From assembly GCA_021399435.1 (NCBI GenBank), contig JAJTUP010000002.1, positions 2,976,001-3,040,000 on the forward strand: 64,000 bases of DNA. Reading direction: 5' to 3'. A model generated the notes under the pieces. That model worked only from the letters and a program-made list of their open reading frames with translations, made no database searches and had not been told where the DNA came from. Below, piece after piece: positions 35,103-48,200 of this stretch (positions are counted from its first letter, which is position 1; each line of letters starts with the position of its first letter). Both the position numbers and the translations under genes were made by a program. The DNA is from Diaporthe sp. PMI_573 (lineage: Eukaryota > Ascomycota > Sordariomycetes > Diaporthales > Diaporthaceae).

Positions 35103-36014
35103 ATGGCAACCGAGGAGGATGTCAAGATAAAGTCCAAGGACTCGAAAAAGGACAAGAAGGAGAAGAAGCGCAGCGAGTCCGACGGCGTCCACAAGTCCAA
35201 GAAGGACAAGAAGGACAAGAAGGCAGAGAAGGAGAAGCTCAAGGCCAAGGTCGCCGAGACCCTCGACAACCAGCTGCAAGCAGATGTTGCCGCCTCGGCA
35301 AATGCTGACGATGACGACGACGACCACCCCGGCTCCGATGTGGAAGACATCAAGAACCCCGAGGTTAAGACACAGTTGGTGTACTTTGCCGTGCCACTGG
35401 CAGATGCGAAGGGGCACAAGAAGATCTACAAGACCATCAAGAAGGGTAAGTTCCGGGCAACGTGATTTGTTCATTCTCACACGGGGCACACACAGCCTGC
35501 TCCTCTGCGAGATCCAGTCGCAAGGCCGAGTCGCACTCAGTTACCCAGCTCCATTATCACCAACAACCACCGCTAACCGTATTGCTCTCCTCCCAAAACA
35601 GCCCGGAAAGCAGGCGCCCTGCAGCGCGGCGTCAAGGAGGTGAACAAGGCGCTCCGCAAGACGCCCATCAAGACGCCAGCCAGCGCGGACCAGGTCCCCG
35701 GGATCTGCATCATCGCGGGCGACATCTCGCCCGACGAGGTCATCATGCACCTGCCCATCTACTGCGAGGAGCACAACGTCCCCTACCTGTTCGTCAGGTC
35801 GCGCCTCGAGCTCGGCAGCGCCGCCAAGACCAAGCGCCCCACCTCGGTCGTCTTCATCCAGGAGAAGGGCAAGGAGCCCAAGGCCGGCAAGGCCGCCGCC
35901 GCGGAGGACGACGAGGACGACGACGGCTCTAGCTACGCCGACGCCTACAAGGAGCTCCTCAAGCTGGCGCAGAAGGAGGCCGCGAAGCAGCTCAAGGACG
36001 TGCTGTCGGGTTAG
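35103..36014 (+). CDS. nhp2: H/ACA ribonucleoprotein subunit Nhp2 (L7Ae family)
   Basis: Two exons, 35103..35445 and 35602..36014, joined in phase across a 156-nt intron (donor GTAAGT, acceptor AAACAG), give 251 residues. Seen: a Lys/Glu/Asp-rich N-terminal extension (residues 1-90), then the L7Ae fold: IYKTIKKARKAGALQRGVKEVNKALRK, ICIIAGDISPDEVIMHLPIYCEEHNVPYLFVRSRLELG and PTSVVFIQ. These segments correspond to the RNA-binding helix (GxKEVxKxL) and the LP/EE/VPY strand found in Nhp2, L7Ae and Snu13. Known: Nhp2 with Cbf5, Nop10 and Gar1 forms the H/ACA snoRNP core that pseudouridylates rRNA in the nucleolus. The Lys-rich tail is longer than in yeast Nhp2 (about 156 residues), as is common in filamentous fungi. 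A second, acidic cluster lies at about 215-230. Confidence 0.92.
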
Positions 36015-36614
36015 GGCGTGGTTTTGGGAGATGATGTGGCCACCACCAGAAACGAAAAAAATCGGGATACCAGGCGTAAATCTGAGGCGGGCGTTTATGG
36101 GCGTACGGGTTCACAGTGTACTCAAGTGGCCGGGTGCGGTGGCTGTGTTTTGTGCTGGCTAGCATTTTCGAATCAAGCAGCATTATCAATGCGCTGCGAA
36201 GCCGCCGGCCATGAACCAACATGACATTTGTGATTGAAGCAGAGAGATGCCGAGCATACTGTCCACGGCGTTACGCAACACGCCTCGCGACGACCACACG
36301 AAGGCCATGTCCAGTCAGGGCTCCCGCAAGACCAAGTTGGAAGCCAAGCGACGGTGGAGGGGTATGGGGGGATTGGTGAAGTCTTCACTCAAAAGATGTC
36401 ACTTCAGTGGTAACGGATGCATGCGAGATGATGCTGATCCTGATTGAATTATTCAGCTTCTCAAGACGAGGGATTCCTTTATGGCTCGGAAGACTACGAC
36501 TCTCTACGCTGCTAGACGTCGAAATTCATGCCAAAATTAAATCGTACAATGCCCCAACTCCTGTGTCTCGCCGTCACTAGGTGGTGACCCAACCTAGCGA
36601 TGATTTCCATTTCC
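36015..36614. other. Convergent intergenic between nhp2 and the DUF1761-like gene
   Basis: The 3' flanks of two convergent genes meet here. I see no gene. Confidence 0.45.
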
Positions 36615-37407
36615 TTACTCGAAGGGGTTTGTCCGGGTGCCCCACCAGGTCAGGAAGGTTGCCAGACCAATGGTCTCGAAGGCCTTGGCAACGACGGAAA
36701 TACCGACAGTCTCGAGAGCGCGCTTCTCTTGGAACACTTGGGTGATGAACTGGTGGTCAAAAAACGTCAGCAAAGAGTCCAACACTCGGGAGACGTTGTG
36801 AGGGCGGGACGGGAAGAGCTCACTGTTGGTGCAGAGGTGGCCAGGAAGACGAGGCCGCCAAGGTAGGCGGCGCCCTTGTAGGACAAAGTTCCAGTTGCGT
36901 TGATCAGGGCTCCAACACCATAGCTCTGCAGGGCGGATCCGACAGCCTGTGGCGATGATCAGCATCTATACCATCCGTGGGAGTGGCCTTCCTGGGGTTT
37001 GTGCTCACAGTTGTGCCCCAAGCCACGGCAACATTGGTGGCCTCCTTGGACTGGATGAACTGCTCGTTGGAGTTGGCGCGCTTAGCACTCTGGTAGGCCT
37101 GGCCGAACAGAGGGGTCAGGACTTGGTGATGGTTAGCGTCTTGTGGCTCGATGGCTGGGCGGGGCGCATATGCTCACCGGCAGTCTCAACAGTCTGGTTG
37201 AAGACAGCTCCCAGGGCGATGGCCGAGGGCTTGACGGGAGGAAGGTCTGCAAGGTTGTGTTGTTAGCTACCTGTGCGAGCAGGCTTGATGGTGGAGGCTC
37301 CCGGGGCAGGAGTTGGGGCACCGGCAGGAGAGGCTCGTCTGTTTGGAAGGGAGGTCCTCAGGCTGAGGGGGGATGGCAGGCGTAAAACACTCACAGTGCA
37401 GAGACAT
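36615..37407 (-). CDS. Small conserved fungal membrane protein, DUF1761-like
   Basis: Six exons on the minus strand: 37407..37395, 37333..37271, 37246..37178, 37121..37009, 36946..36824, 36749..36615. All are in phase and give 171 residues. The first coding exon is only 13 nt; it is accepted because it yields MSLHSSPAGAPTPAPG and a strong GTGAGT donor. Seen: PSAIALGAVFNQTVETAVLTPLFGQAYQS, an ATNVAVAWGTTAVGSALQSYGVGALINATG segment, GAAYLGGLVFLATSAPTFITQVF, and AFETIGLATFLTWWGTRTNPF at the end, alternating hydrophobic stretches that look like three or four membrane helices. I associate this pattern with the fungal DUF1761 family (unknown role); the domain name is from memory and is less certain than the gene. 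It converges on nhp2. Confidence 0.8.
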
Positions 37408-38785
37408 GATGGACTGATGAGGTTGTTGTGTTTGTTTTGAACAAGGTAGAATCGATGGCCGAGATGTCAGAATTGAGGTTCACGATGTATTGGAGTGCAT
37501 AGTATGAGAGGACGGAAAGCGAGAGGCGGGCACATTGGCTTTTAAACCGGGAGGTCCAAGGTGGACGCCCATGATGCCGTTTGTCTTACGTTCTACCGTC
37601 GTCACTGGTCACCCAGCAGGGCCTAGCACCCAGGTAATGAGGCAATGACAACCAGCGAGGACTAGCCTCAACCTCCTCTCTGATTTCGTCACTGCCTTCA
37701 GGTCCTTCCTGGTTCTGCTGGTCCAGGCCTAGGCCCAGCAACAGAGCCTGCCCAGAGAATCTACCCCAGTACACACACATATGCAAATCATCCATCCATC
37801 TGAACTGGCCGGCGTTCCAACCAAGAACCCGGTCGCCTCCTCGTCTCTACTACAATGTGCTGCCCTCGTTGTGCGAGCCTGCAACCGCACACGTCACAAC
37901 TAGGCCCTCTTTGATTTGAGCACCACCTCCGGAGCGATCCAGGTATCTGGGACTTGTGAGGCCTACTTTGAGAGTGGCGTAGGGACGGGCCTGGTCGTAG
38001 GCCAATTTCCCCAGACGCAATCGCATCGCATCGGCACTACACGGCGCTAGCAGAGGAGCTTGGGTCAGACGCGCGATGATGTCACTCCCTTTTGGATGCC
38101 ACTCCCGTTTGGAGTAGCTCTTTAAGCTGGCGCCCAGCAGGGGTCTGTGCGCCACATGCGCGGGCCACTCAGGGAATGGATGGGTGGATGGGTACATTTC
38201 GAATGACACCGAGACGAGCCACAAATCTTGGAATCGCCTCGTTGGCATAGGGCTGAACCATGTACCTGTATGGCATATGTGCCGGGCGATGGGTTTGTTT
38301 ACTTGCCAGGCTGTGGGTTGACTGCACTAGGCTGGGCATCGTCCAAGAAGAGCCGGATTGCAGAATTATGACATTACCCGCCGCCTGCTCAACCCGCCTA
38401 TAGATGTCGGCAAGCTGTCGATGTGTTGATGAGCGCTTCTCGTCTTTTTACACCATCATTCTTTAATCCCCCAACCTTCACAAGACGCTATGGTCCACTC
38501 ATCCAGAGAACATTCCCACTGGCGCAGGAGACTTGTGGATCGCCGCAATATCAGTGGCCTAAAACGAGCACAAAATGCTATTCGCTTTCTACTTGCTTTT
38601 TTGCACAATTCTACACACATACACTCTCGCCATGCAGACCCGGCAATGGACAGTGCGTGTTGGTGTCGCCTCGTCTCAGCTCCCTGCCGGTGCCCCGTCT
38701 GGAGGTTGAGATGACCCCCTGCCACCCGATAGGCGATTTTTACAACACCCTGTCTCTCCGGGCCCGTTTGGCCGGGATGTGATCC
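37408..38785. other. Intergenic, tandem minus-strand genes
   Basis: This separates the DUF1761-like gene from the Nem1-type gene. A TTTAAAA element on the minus strand at about 37540-37546 could serve the DUF1761-like gene. Other frames (37850-38248, 38423-38782) have no recognisable features. Confidence 0.4.
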
Positions 38786-40484
38786 TCATACCACCATGTG
38801 CTGGCCGTCCTCGCCTCCTCTCAGCGCCAAAAGAGCACGCACGTCCGAGACATACTGGAGACCTTCGAAGAACGGTATGAGATGCTGCAAGTCGTTGTCT
38901 GTCGGGTCATTTATCCAGCCTTGTATCGGGATCGCGTTGTCTATACGACTGTCAGTCAGCTGCTGTCAACCCTGTCGGATGTTGGGCCCATTGCCCCCCT
39001 TTGAAAGGGTCCGGCGGGGAGGGGCGGGGCGGGGCGGTCCTGACTACTGACCTTGATGGAACATGTAGCTGAGCGGGCTATTGTCCAGGATCATGACCTT
39101 GCTCAGATCGGGCTCGACAGCACTCAGGTCTTTGATAAAGGCGCCGTGCCTGAATGTACAGTGCTGCCGGTAATACCGCGCCGAGAAGAACTTCCTCTCC
39201 GATTCCAGCCAGTCGATCACCGGATCAGCATATTCCTGAACAGAGGCCGTGAAGACCACGAGGTTGAACCACTTGCAGACCTGATGCCCTCTGTCAGTAT
39301 CCTCTCACGTACTGGCTGCTGCCAACAACAGATGCTAGGCCGCCACTCACCCGTCGCAGGAAGTCGTCGCAATGCGGTCGCTTGTGAACGTAATATAATA
39401 TGGGATGCTGAGGTCCGATGCTGGCTTGCCCGCCAACCCCAACGTAAGTCGTGTTCAGCTTGACCTCCACCATGTGTCCCGTGCTCATCCTGCCGCCCTT
39501 CGACATGCTGTGGATCAGAGTCTCGTCCAAGTCGAGGATCAGGGTCTTCTGAGGTGTCTGCGCGTCGGCCTCCACATTGATGTACGATGGTTGTCGTCGT
39601 GGGATGAGCGGTCTCGGGGGCGCCGGGGTCTTGGGATATTTCGTCAGGGCACCAACAGGAGACGTGGGCGATTTGAGGTGCGCCGATATATCCTTTTGCT
39701 GCTGATTGCCTGATGTGCCTCGGCGAGAGCTGGACGACTGCCCCTTTTTATGTTTGCGCTGCCGCAGGGATTCCTCATTGTGCAACTTGATCCTAATAGA
39801 CCGCCTTGAGGGGCTGATCTCCTCAGAGTTTTGCAAGGACTTGGACCGCGGATGCCTACTGCTAGATTCCCTGTCCATTTCGGACTCGGACTCACTGGAG
39901 AGTCCCGACGTTGAGGAGCCCGAAGATGGTATAGGTCGTGTTGTCATGGCGTTCCCTCTGCCTATGTTGATTGTTTCACCTCGGGTCGAATTAGCCCTGT
40001 CTTCCACCGCGGCTTTCTCCTGCATTGCTGCGGCCATCTTCCGTGGATCTGCGTGATATGCGCCAAAGAGCCTCTTGAATTGTAGCCAGGGGGCGAAGTG
40101 TCCGTGTTCGTCGTAGAGGCAAGCGATCAGGTAGACACCGGGTGCGGCCAGAGTAGACAGAACCCAGCGCAGCGAGCCGATGACGGCGCTGAAGATGCGC
40201 CGGGGGATTAGGTGCCAGGGCGACTGCCTTATCCCGGAGTCCCTGGGGTGGCTTGCTGACAGCAGAGGCGTATCTTCATCTGCCGGGGCGACAGCGGGCT
40301 GGGAACCGTCGGGGCCCGCGGAATTGGGCGGTTTATCGTCGAGGCCCGTAGTGGAGGCTTCCTGCTGCTGCTCCTGCTCCTCCGAGGTGACGGTGATGCC
40401 CATTGAGCCAAGGGAGTTGGAACGCGAAGGGGCAGGGCTGGAGGAGGGAGAGACGCGGGAGGAGACGAAATTGAGGGAGTTCAT
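38786..40484 (-). CDS. nem1: Nem1-like NIF/FCP-type phosphatase
   Basis: Three exons, 40484..39351, 39280..39052, 38940..38786, in phase, give 505 residues. Seen: a disordered Ser/Pro-rich start, a hydrophobic stretch at about 97-124 (FSAVIGSLRWVLSTLAAPGVYLIACLY) that would anchor it in the nuclear envelope/ER, a basic Ser-rich linker, and the NLI-interacting-factor domain from about 305: LILDLDETLIHS (DLDET at 318-322, the HAD nucleophile motif DxDxT), KRPHCDDFLRR, NLVVFTASVQEYADPVIDWL, and LDNSPLSYMFHQDNAIPIQGW. Known: Nem1 with Spo7 dephosphorylates the lipin Pah1, steering phosphatidic acid toward storage lipid. The Met at 40484 is chosen over an upstream in-frame Met at 40691 because MNSLNFVSSR is a plausible conserved start and the extra 69 residues are low-complexity. 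Confidence 0.9.
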
Positions 40485-42205
40485 GGTCCTATCGTCGCCG
40501 GTCGAGCCATCAAGAATGGCTGGGCGTCGTGGGCGAGGGCGTGAGGGCGCCTGGTGGGTAGGGATGGAGCGTGGAGGGCGGGACGGAAAGTCGCAAAAGC
40601 TTAGTGCCGCTGCTGTGGGGGACGACTGGGCCTGCTGATGCGGATTGGGATGGGGCAAGCACAGCTGTCTCGGTGTGTACTGTGTAGGCACACGGCAGAC
40701 AATGTGGCCGATGGCAGCGGTCGACTGCCGTCAGAGGGCGGCTGGGGGATCGCAGCAGCCGAGGGTGAGGTTGTTGGGCAGCAGGGCAGCAGGGCAGCAG
40801 GGCAAAAGGCAGGGCAGGGAAGAAACGGGCGGAGGAGTGGGTGGTTGAGCGGTTGAAGACGATGTTCGGGTGGATTGGAGGCAGAATGGCCTGTCAATCA
40901 GTCAGCGTGCGCTCTCTTGGCCGTGCCTCTGTTCAGTCTTACCCCTACGACCTCCGTAGCGTGGCGTGCCGGATGGGTGGAACGTGGAGCGTGGAGCGTG
41001 GAGCGTGGAGCGTGGAGCGTGGAGCGTGGAGCGGGCGGGTTGAGACGGGTGGGCGGGCTCAGCCCAGGGCCGGTGACGGATGTGCTGTGCTGGACAGCTG
41101 GATTGGGGAGCATGCGACAGGGGCTGCTGCTGTCAGTTCGTGCACTAAAGGTCGACCGAGGCACCTGCTTGGACGGCATTCCAGGTACACAGCAGGTCGA
41201 TACATGTTCAACGTCAACACTAATCACCATCACCATCACCATATTACCATCACCTACACCATCAGAAGATCTACGGTGGTTCATATATATACACATACTA
41301 ACATTAATGCAAGCTTTCGCCGAGCCTCACACTCCACAGACCACGGCAGCAAATGTTCAGGGACAACGAGAAAATGCCCCGGCGTGCCTAGGTACCGTGT
41401 CAATGAGCAGTACATGTTCCGTATTGTAAACGTGCCGGCCACGGGTGGTCCTTGTCACTGCACCTTGTGACAGGAAGTCCCACCACTACCAGGTCAACCT
41501 CAACCCCACGTCAATGGCCACGACACTGCTATCCTGCTAGGTACCGTTATTAATATCCAGGACGGTGCAGGTGACATGGTACCTAGGTAGTCTGCACAGG
41601 CGTATAGGTCTTGCATGTGGGGTAGCAGCCAGCCAGCTAGTCAGTCAGTCAGTCAGGCAGTCAGGCAGGCAGGCTTATCAGTTCCCAACCGATAGCCACA
41701 GCACTTTACCGTCCTCATGACCCGCTTGTAAGTGCAAGTGCCCCTACCTGCACCTTGATGACCTCGTCTCCTGTCTACACCCAGGTTTTGTCCCTCAACA
41801 CCAGACTCTATACTTACTGCTGCCGACACCCTTCCCATCGTTTTCTTCCCTCGAAACGATGACGCCCTAGATGTCCTGGACCCTACTCTACCATACTCTT
41901 TCCAATAGCCATCGTTGCTCCTCCAAGGAGGCTGAACAAGCTGCGCTGTGATCCCTGCCCAGACATGCCCTAAGAGACTCCGTCGACATGAACTCCCCCG
42001 CCATCCGCTTCCACCGCTGCCCTTCCAACGCCCTCCACGGCCTCGAGCTTCACCCCGCCTCGTGCCTCCCGCGGCTCTCCTGTCGCCCTTGAGCACTTCG
42101 GCAGCTTCCCAAGAAACCAGCCACCACCCCATTTCATTCCCTGCCCAAGCCACAAACACGCACAGAGAGAGTCACGCCGACAACAAAGGAAACGGCGCCT
42201 TCAGC
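40485..42205. other. Divergent intergenic region of nem1 and atg2
   Basis: This 1.7-kb region separates divergent genes and should hold both promoters and leaders. It contains the 7-base tandem repeat, a CATCAC/CACCAT run at 41226-41260 and a GTCA/GGCA run at about 41640-41674. Frames here are short or low-complexity. The stretch 42000-42200 is a C-rich, probable leader of atg2. Confidence 0.5.
40984..41032. repeat. (GTGGAGC)7 tandem repeat
   Basis: Seven perfect 7-base units lie in the intergenic region, about 500 bp upstream of the Nem1-type ATG. A GGGCAGCA repeat at about 40780-40803 lies closer to it. Confidence 0.95.
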
Positions 42206-45200
42206 ATGGCTGCCTTGTTCCAGTCCTTCCGTAGCTCTGCTATGCCCAAGCGGCTGCTGCGCTATGCCATGGCCAGGCTGGACATATTCGAGGACGACGC
42301 TCTCGACCTAGATAACCTCGATGCCGCCCTCGGCCTGAGGAATACCTTCGAGTTCAAAGATGTTGGTCTCAAAGTCGAGGTATGGGTGCCTGCGTCTGCT
42401 TCCCCGCTCCAGGACTGATAAGTCTCTTGCAGGTCTGAGTGCTGATTTGTTTGCTGTGATAGAAAATAAGAAAGCACCTTAGCCTGCCCCCCGAGTATCG
42501 AATAAAGAATGCAAAGGTCTCTCGTCTACAAGTCACCATTCCTCTCGATCTGTATTCTAGCTCCATCCAGGTCACCGCGTCCGGTGTTCGTATAACCTTG
42601 ATAGTTTCAACTCGAGATCAGCCTGCTGGGAAATCCAAGAAGAATGAGACACCGAGCTCGAGTTCCGATGTTGTGCCCACAGTGGCGGACCTAGCCCAAT
42701 CATTCCTGGAGACCCAGCCGTCGAAGGAGAAGAAGGCCATGGAGGAAGCTCTGGCTGCAGAGAAGACAGACCTGGGTGCGTCCGTGGCGTCCAGCGAGGA
42801 CAGCAATGAGGAGGACCAGACATACGGCACTGGGCAAGGGCTCTCTTTGCCGGGTTTCTTGACAGACTTCCTGCAGGGAGTGCTCGACCGTGTGGAGGTC
42901 AATATCAGGGATGTTGCCCTACAGCTTGAAGTCGATGTTCCTGTGGACCATAAAACCACCGAGACCGAAACGGTCACTTTTCAGGTCACCCTTGACGAGC
43001 TCGAGGTCGAAGGTGTCACGGCGCAGGCTCGACAAGATGGAGCCAGCACGCGCATCGTACCTAAAGATGGCAAGCGCCACATATCACTCAACACAATTCG
43101 TGCTTCCCTAATTTCAGAGGCCGACTTGTTATCCAGCCTTGCGAGATCGCCTTCCATGACTTCCGCTTCGTCGAGATCTCCGGTATTAACCGCGAAGAAC
43201 CCGCCATCCAGTCTGGGGCCTCCACAAGCCGGAAGCGTTCGCGAGGGCGTGCTCGGTGGGCCCAGCCAAGATCTCTCCTCGGGCGAAGAAATGTTACGGG
43301 ACAGCGAGGAGGCATTCAACATACCCTATGAGCTGGACAACTCTGACAGCGTAGCCGGCGAAGAGCAACAACCTACGTCATCTTTATCGACTCCGAGGGC
43401 CTCCATCTACCATGACTTCGGCGGTCAGCACGAGGATGCATCCGGCACTGCACTAGAAGACGCAGAGGAACACTCTCTCTGGCCGTCAGCTTTGAATGAC
43501 CCGGAGAGCGACCAAGCGAGGCAAACTGTGGACACGCCTCTCGAGAAGTCCGTCTCGTCCGATTCTGCAAGTGATGATTCCGGGGCTCAGCCTCCCGATG
43601 ACCTCGCCCAATCGCAGTTCTTTAGTCATGAAGAGGCAGAGAGCATGTATATGAGCGCCCTTTCGCACGGGGAGTATCAACAGCCGAGGAGTGACTCGAT
43701 TCCTGGCGCATGGGATTCTAATGTCTCCAGCCCCGAGGACTCACCAGTCTCCAAAAGTGACAAACCTCCGCGGCCGGGTAGTAACCTTGGCCCTGACGAA
43801 GAAGAGAGTAGAAAGCAAGACTTCACATTGGCTGAAGGTAAAGAATCGTCGACACCAATCCATTCACCGCTGCCTCAAGAAGGAATACCGGCCGAGAGTG
43901 ATCCGCACGTGGCACAGGATGCAGCCACCGAGCCTATTCCCGTCGCCATGGCAGACGGACCTGAGACCCAGGGCCCAAACCGCATTCTCAGAGAGATTTT
44001 CTCTCTTGCGTCAATTTCCGTGTACTTGCCGACCAGACACAAGCACATCCAAGTCTCAAGTGCTGATGAGGCGTCACAATTGGCCAACTATACCCATCAT
44101 AATGTTCCAGGCGCTTTCTCTGTCTATTCTACGACCACAGGCCCCGCATCGTTCCAGATTGAATCGGAGCCAGAGCCCACCAAGACAGAGGCTGAGGATA
44201 ACGATGGATCGATTGAAATTGATATAACGCCACTTGAAGTCCGTTTCGACACGTCCGTCGGCTTTCTGCTGGCAATGATCGCTCGTCAGCTCTTAGAGAC
44301 GTTCGGAGTATCGCAGAAACCCCCCGAAAGTCCTGACAATACCACACGAGCAAGTGGCTCGCCAAGATCGGACATCAAGCTGTCGGTGCAAAAGGTATCA
44401 ATTCTATTTCTCGAGAAGATTTTCGGCGTTCAAGTCACGACAGCAACGACGCCGAGCCCGGATATGACAGCCTACGAGGGCGAGACTCTACTGAGAACCG
44501 ACCTGGAGCATCTGCAAGCAACCTTGTCTCAAACAGACTCTGGGAAGGAAGTTCTGGTCAGTATTGACAAGTTTCGATTTGGATACCAAGATAGCGATAT
44601 ACTGTCTTTTGATCAAGAAGCACAAATGCGAGCCTCAGTAAGAGACGTGATTCCGGAAGCCGGAGCGGATGTCTCGGCCAAGATGTCAACATCCAAGGAA
44701 AGCACTCGGGTTGAAGTAAACACGCTACCGCTGCGCGTACATGTGGACCTACAGCGGTTGGATGAGACGTTCAGTTGGTTTGGTGGGCTCAGCGGCTTCC
44801 TTCAGATGAGCTCTTCGATGACCTCAAGTGGCTCACCTGGGAAACCGAAGGCCAAGCCTGGCAAGCCAAGAGGAGTGCGATTTGACATTCCGTCCAAGCC
44901 GGAGAGCGCGACAGCGGTGTCTGAAAGCAAAGTCGACGTACGAATCGGTGGCTTGCAGGTTGACTTGGACGGTAAGAAGTGTGGCGTTCGCGTTCGGACG
45001 ACGGCGGTCAAGGTGGCGAGCCGAGACGGCATTATCGGGGTCGGAATAAGCAAAATCAACGCCACAGGGCCATATGCAGAACGATTCAATGGTGGACCGC
45101 CAGTTACGATAACCCTATCGAACACGCGTATCGACTATCTTCTTGCTCCCCGAGAAAATGACCTGGACCGACTTCTCGCTCTGATTACCCCATCAAAAGG

Positions 45201-48200
45201 CCAGTTTGACGATAATGAGGACGAGATCATGGTGGACACGCTACTAAGGCAGCGAAGGAAAGGTTCTGTTTTGAAGTTGACTTTGGACGACGTGCAGGCA
45301 CAGGTCACAAAAGTGCAGCAGCTCGACTGCATCCCTTCTCTGGGAGATGAGCTTGCTCGTCTTGGAACCGTGGCCAAATATCTTCCCGAGGACGACCGGC
45401 CTGGCTTACTGACACTTGGTTTAATCCATAACGTGGACGCTTCGGTGGATGTTGGCGGTAGATTCGGTAAGGTGAATGCGCACCTGGCAGAGCTTGAGCT
45501 GGCCCATATCGCCTTCCCTTCGCTGGCTGCCTTCGGGGTCAACACCGTCAAAGTCGACAGAAACAGTATCGAGGAGCTTGTTGGCTCAACTATAGACCTT
45601 AGGACTGGGCTTCTCTCACAATCACCCGTGCTTATGGTGCGAGTGATAGGTGATGAAATGGAGCCTGCCATCAAAGTCAGGATGCGAAACATCAATTTCG
45701 AGTACCGCGTTCCCACAATCATGGACGCCCTAGGCCTATCCTCTGAGACCACGCCACAGGAATTCGACGCAATGTTGGCGGCATCTGTGGCCAATCTTGG
45801 AGAGCAGGCGCATACCGCACTGGTTGGAAATCCACCCTCGCCGTCGCCACGCTCGCCCCAGGGCCGGTCCGCGAAACCGACGATTGTCAATGTCGCTTTT
45901 CGTGACTGCCTGCTAGGACTAAACCCATTGGCGCTGACATCCAAGCTGAACGTGGTTCTTCAAGATGCCCACGTTGAGGTTGCTTTACCGGCGGGTGAGG
46001 ACGTGAACGCAGTTGCGAATTTGAAGAAGGCAGCCATTCTTCTAGTCGATGATGTCTCCTTACACGAATCCTCGGAGAGAGCAGCTCCGTCCAGACACCG
46101 CGGATCAGATGTCCAGAGACAGACAGACATGGTTTCTACGTTGTGCTCTAAAGGCTATGTGAATATTTGTCAGATCTCTTCTGCGAGGGCCACAGTTGAA
46201 GCCAGGGCAGGGCCCACCGGGGAGATGCATATCGACGTTGAACTCCGAGACGACCTAATGGTGCTCGAGACTTGTGCAGACTCCACTCATACCTTGATTG
46301 CGCTTACGGGTGCCTTGAAGCCGCCGACTCCACCGAGCAGGGAGGTGAAGTTCAAGACCGAGGTTATTCCCATGCAAGACATGCTGGCATCTATCACAGC
46401 CGATGCTTTTGGCAGGGCGGAAGGCGACTACAATTTTGACGATGACTTCGCCATTGCCCAGGAGCTAGGTGGTGGGGACGACATGTCGGACGGGGAAATC
46501 GTAGGCTCGAGTCCTCTGGAGGTCGAGCCAAAGTACTTCTCCAGCCAACCCGGTGTTGCTGAAAGCATCTTCGACGCTACCTCTTCGTCCTTGGTATCTG
46601 GCCCTACCGTCAATCAGAACATGGCTGGAGACACGTTTCCCTCACAGCCTGACTCACTTGTCCCCAGCGAGGACTTTGGCTCGAACTCGGAGATCGAGAT
46701 CGACGAAAACTACTTTGGGCAAGACCCGACCGCCCCTGGAGATGCTCATCACTGGAATTCAGCCAAGAATAGGTACGATGAGGTGAAGAAAGCCAGAGTA
46801 CCCAAGAGTCCGCTGAATGTCAGAGTCCGAGATGTTCACGTCATATGGAATCTTTTTGATGGCTATGACTGGCAACACACCCGCGAGGCTATCACGAAGA
46901 CTGTGGAAGAAGTGGAGACCAAGGCATACGAGCGCCGCTCTCGAGCTGGTCGAAGGTCCCTGGACGAGGCGGACTTCGACGACCAGGACGTTGTCGGCGA
47001 TTGCCTGTTCAATTCCATCTACGTTAGCATTCCGGCGAACCACGATCCTCGCGAGCTAGTTGGAGGTATCAACCATCAATTGGACGACGCAGAGTCGGTA
47101 GCGACCACCTCGGTCACAACGACCACAACCCGAACGGTCCCTGGCCAATTTCGGTCCCGAGCTAAGAAGTTGCGCCTCAACAGGAGCAGACGTCACAAGA
47201 TCACGTTTGAGTTGCAGGGTGTCAGTGTGGACCTCGTCAAGTTACCACCAGGCTTGGGTGAAACGGACACCTCCATTGATGTTCGTGTTCAGAACCTGGT
47301 CGTTTTTGACCACGTCCCGACCTCGACCTGGAAGAAGTTTGCTGCGTACGACTTGGACGCTGGCGAGCGCGAGCTTGGGGCGAGTATGGTGCACCTCGAG
47401 ATTCTCCTCGTCAAACCGGTTCCCGAACTAGCGGCTGTTGAATTTGTACTCAAGGCCAACGTCCTTCCGCTACGCCTACATGTCGACCAGGATGCGCTTG
47501 AATTCATCGAGCGTTTCTTCCAGTTCAAGGATGAATCTCAGATGCCATCTGACCCATCTCCAAGCGATGAAGCATTCATTCAACGCGCCGAGATCAATGC
47601 TATACCCGTCACGCTGGACTTCAAACCCAAGAGAGTGGATTATGCGGGTCTGCGGGGCGGGCGGACGTCGGAGTTCATGAATTTTGTGATTTTGGAAAGG
47701 GCCCGGATGACACTGCGGCACACCATTGTCTACGGCACCACAGGATGGGAGCGGCTGGGCAATACCCTCAATGACATATGGACGCCCGACGTGAAGCGCA
47801 CGCAACTGGCCGGCGTGCTCGCTGGTGTTGCTCCAGTCCGCCATTTGGTCAACGTGGGAAGCGGCTTCCGTGATCTGATCGAGATCCCCATCAAGGAGTA
47901 TAAGAAGGACGGGCGTATCGTCCGTAGCATCGGCAAAGGCGCGGCGGCTTTTGCCCGCACGACGGGAACAGAAATTGTCAAGTTGGGGGCTAAGGTGGCG
48001 GTCGGCACCCAATATGTTCTCCAAGGTGCGGAGGACATGCTAACCAAGCCTTCGGTTGGAGGCAGCTCGAACACTGGTGAGACAGCGTCACTTCAGACTG
48101 GATGGGAGGAGGAGGACATGGAACCCGAGGAGAAGAAGCAGATCTCCCTGTACGCGGACCAGCCCACGGGCGTCGTCCAAGGCCTACGACATGCCTACAG

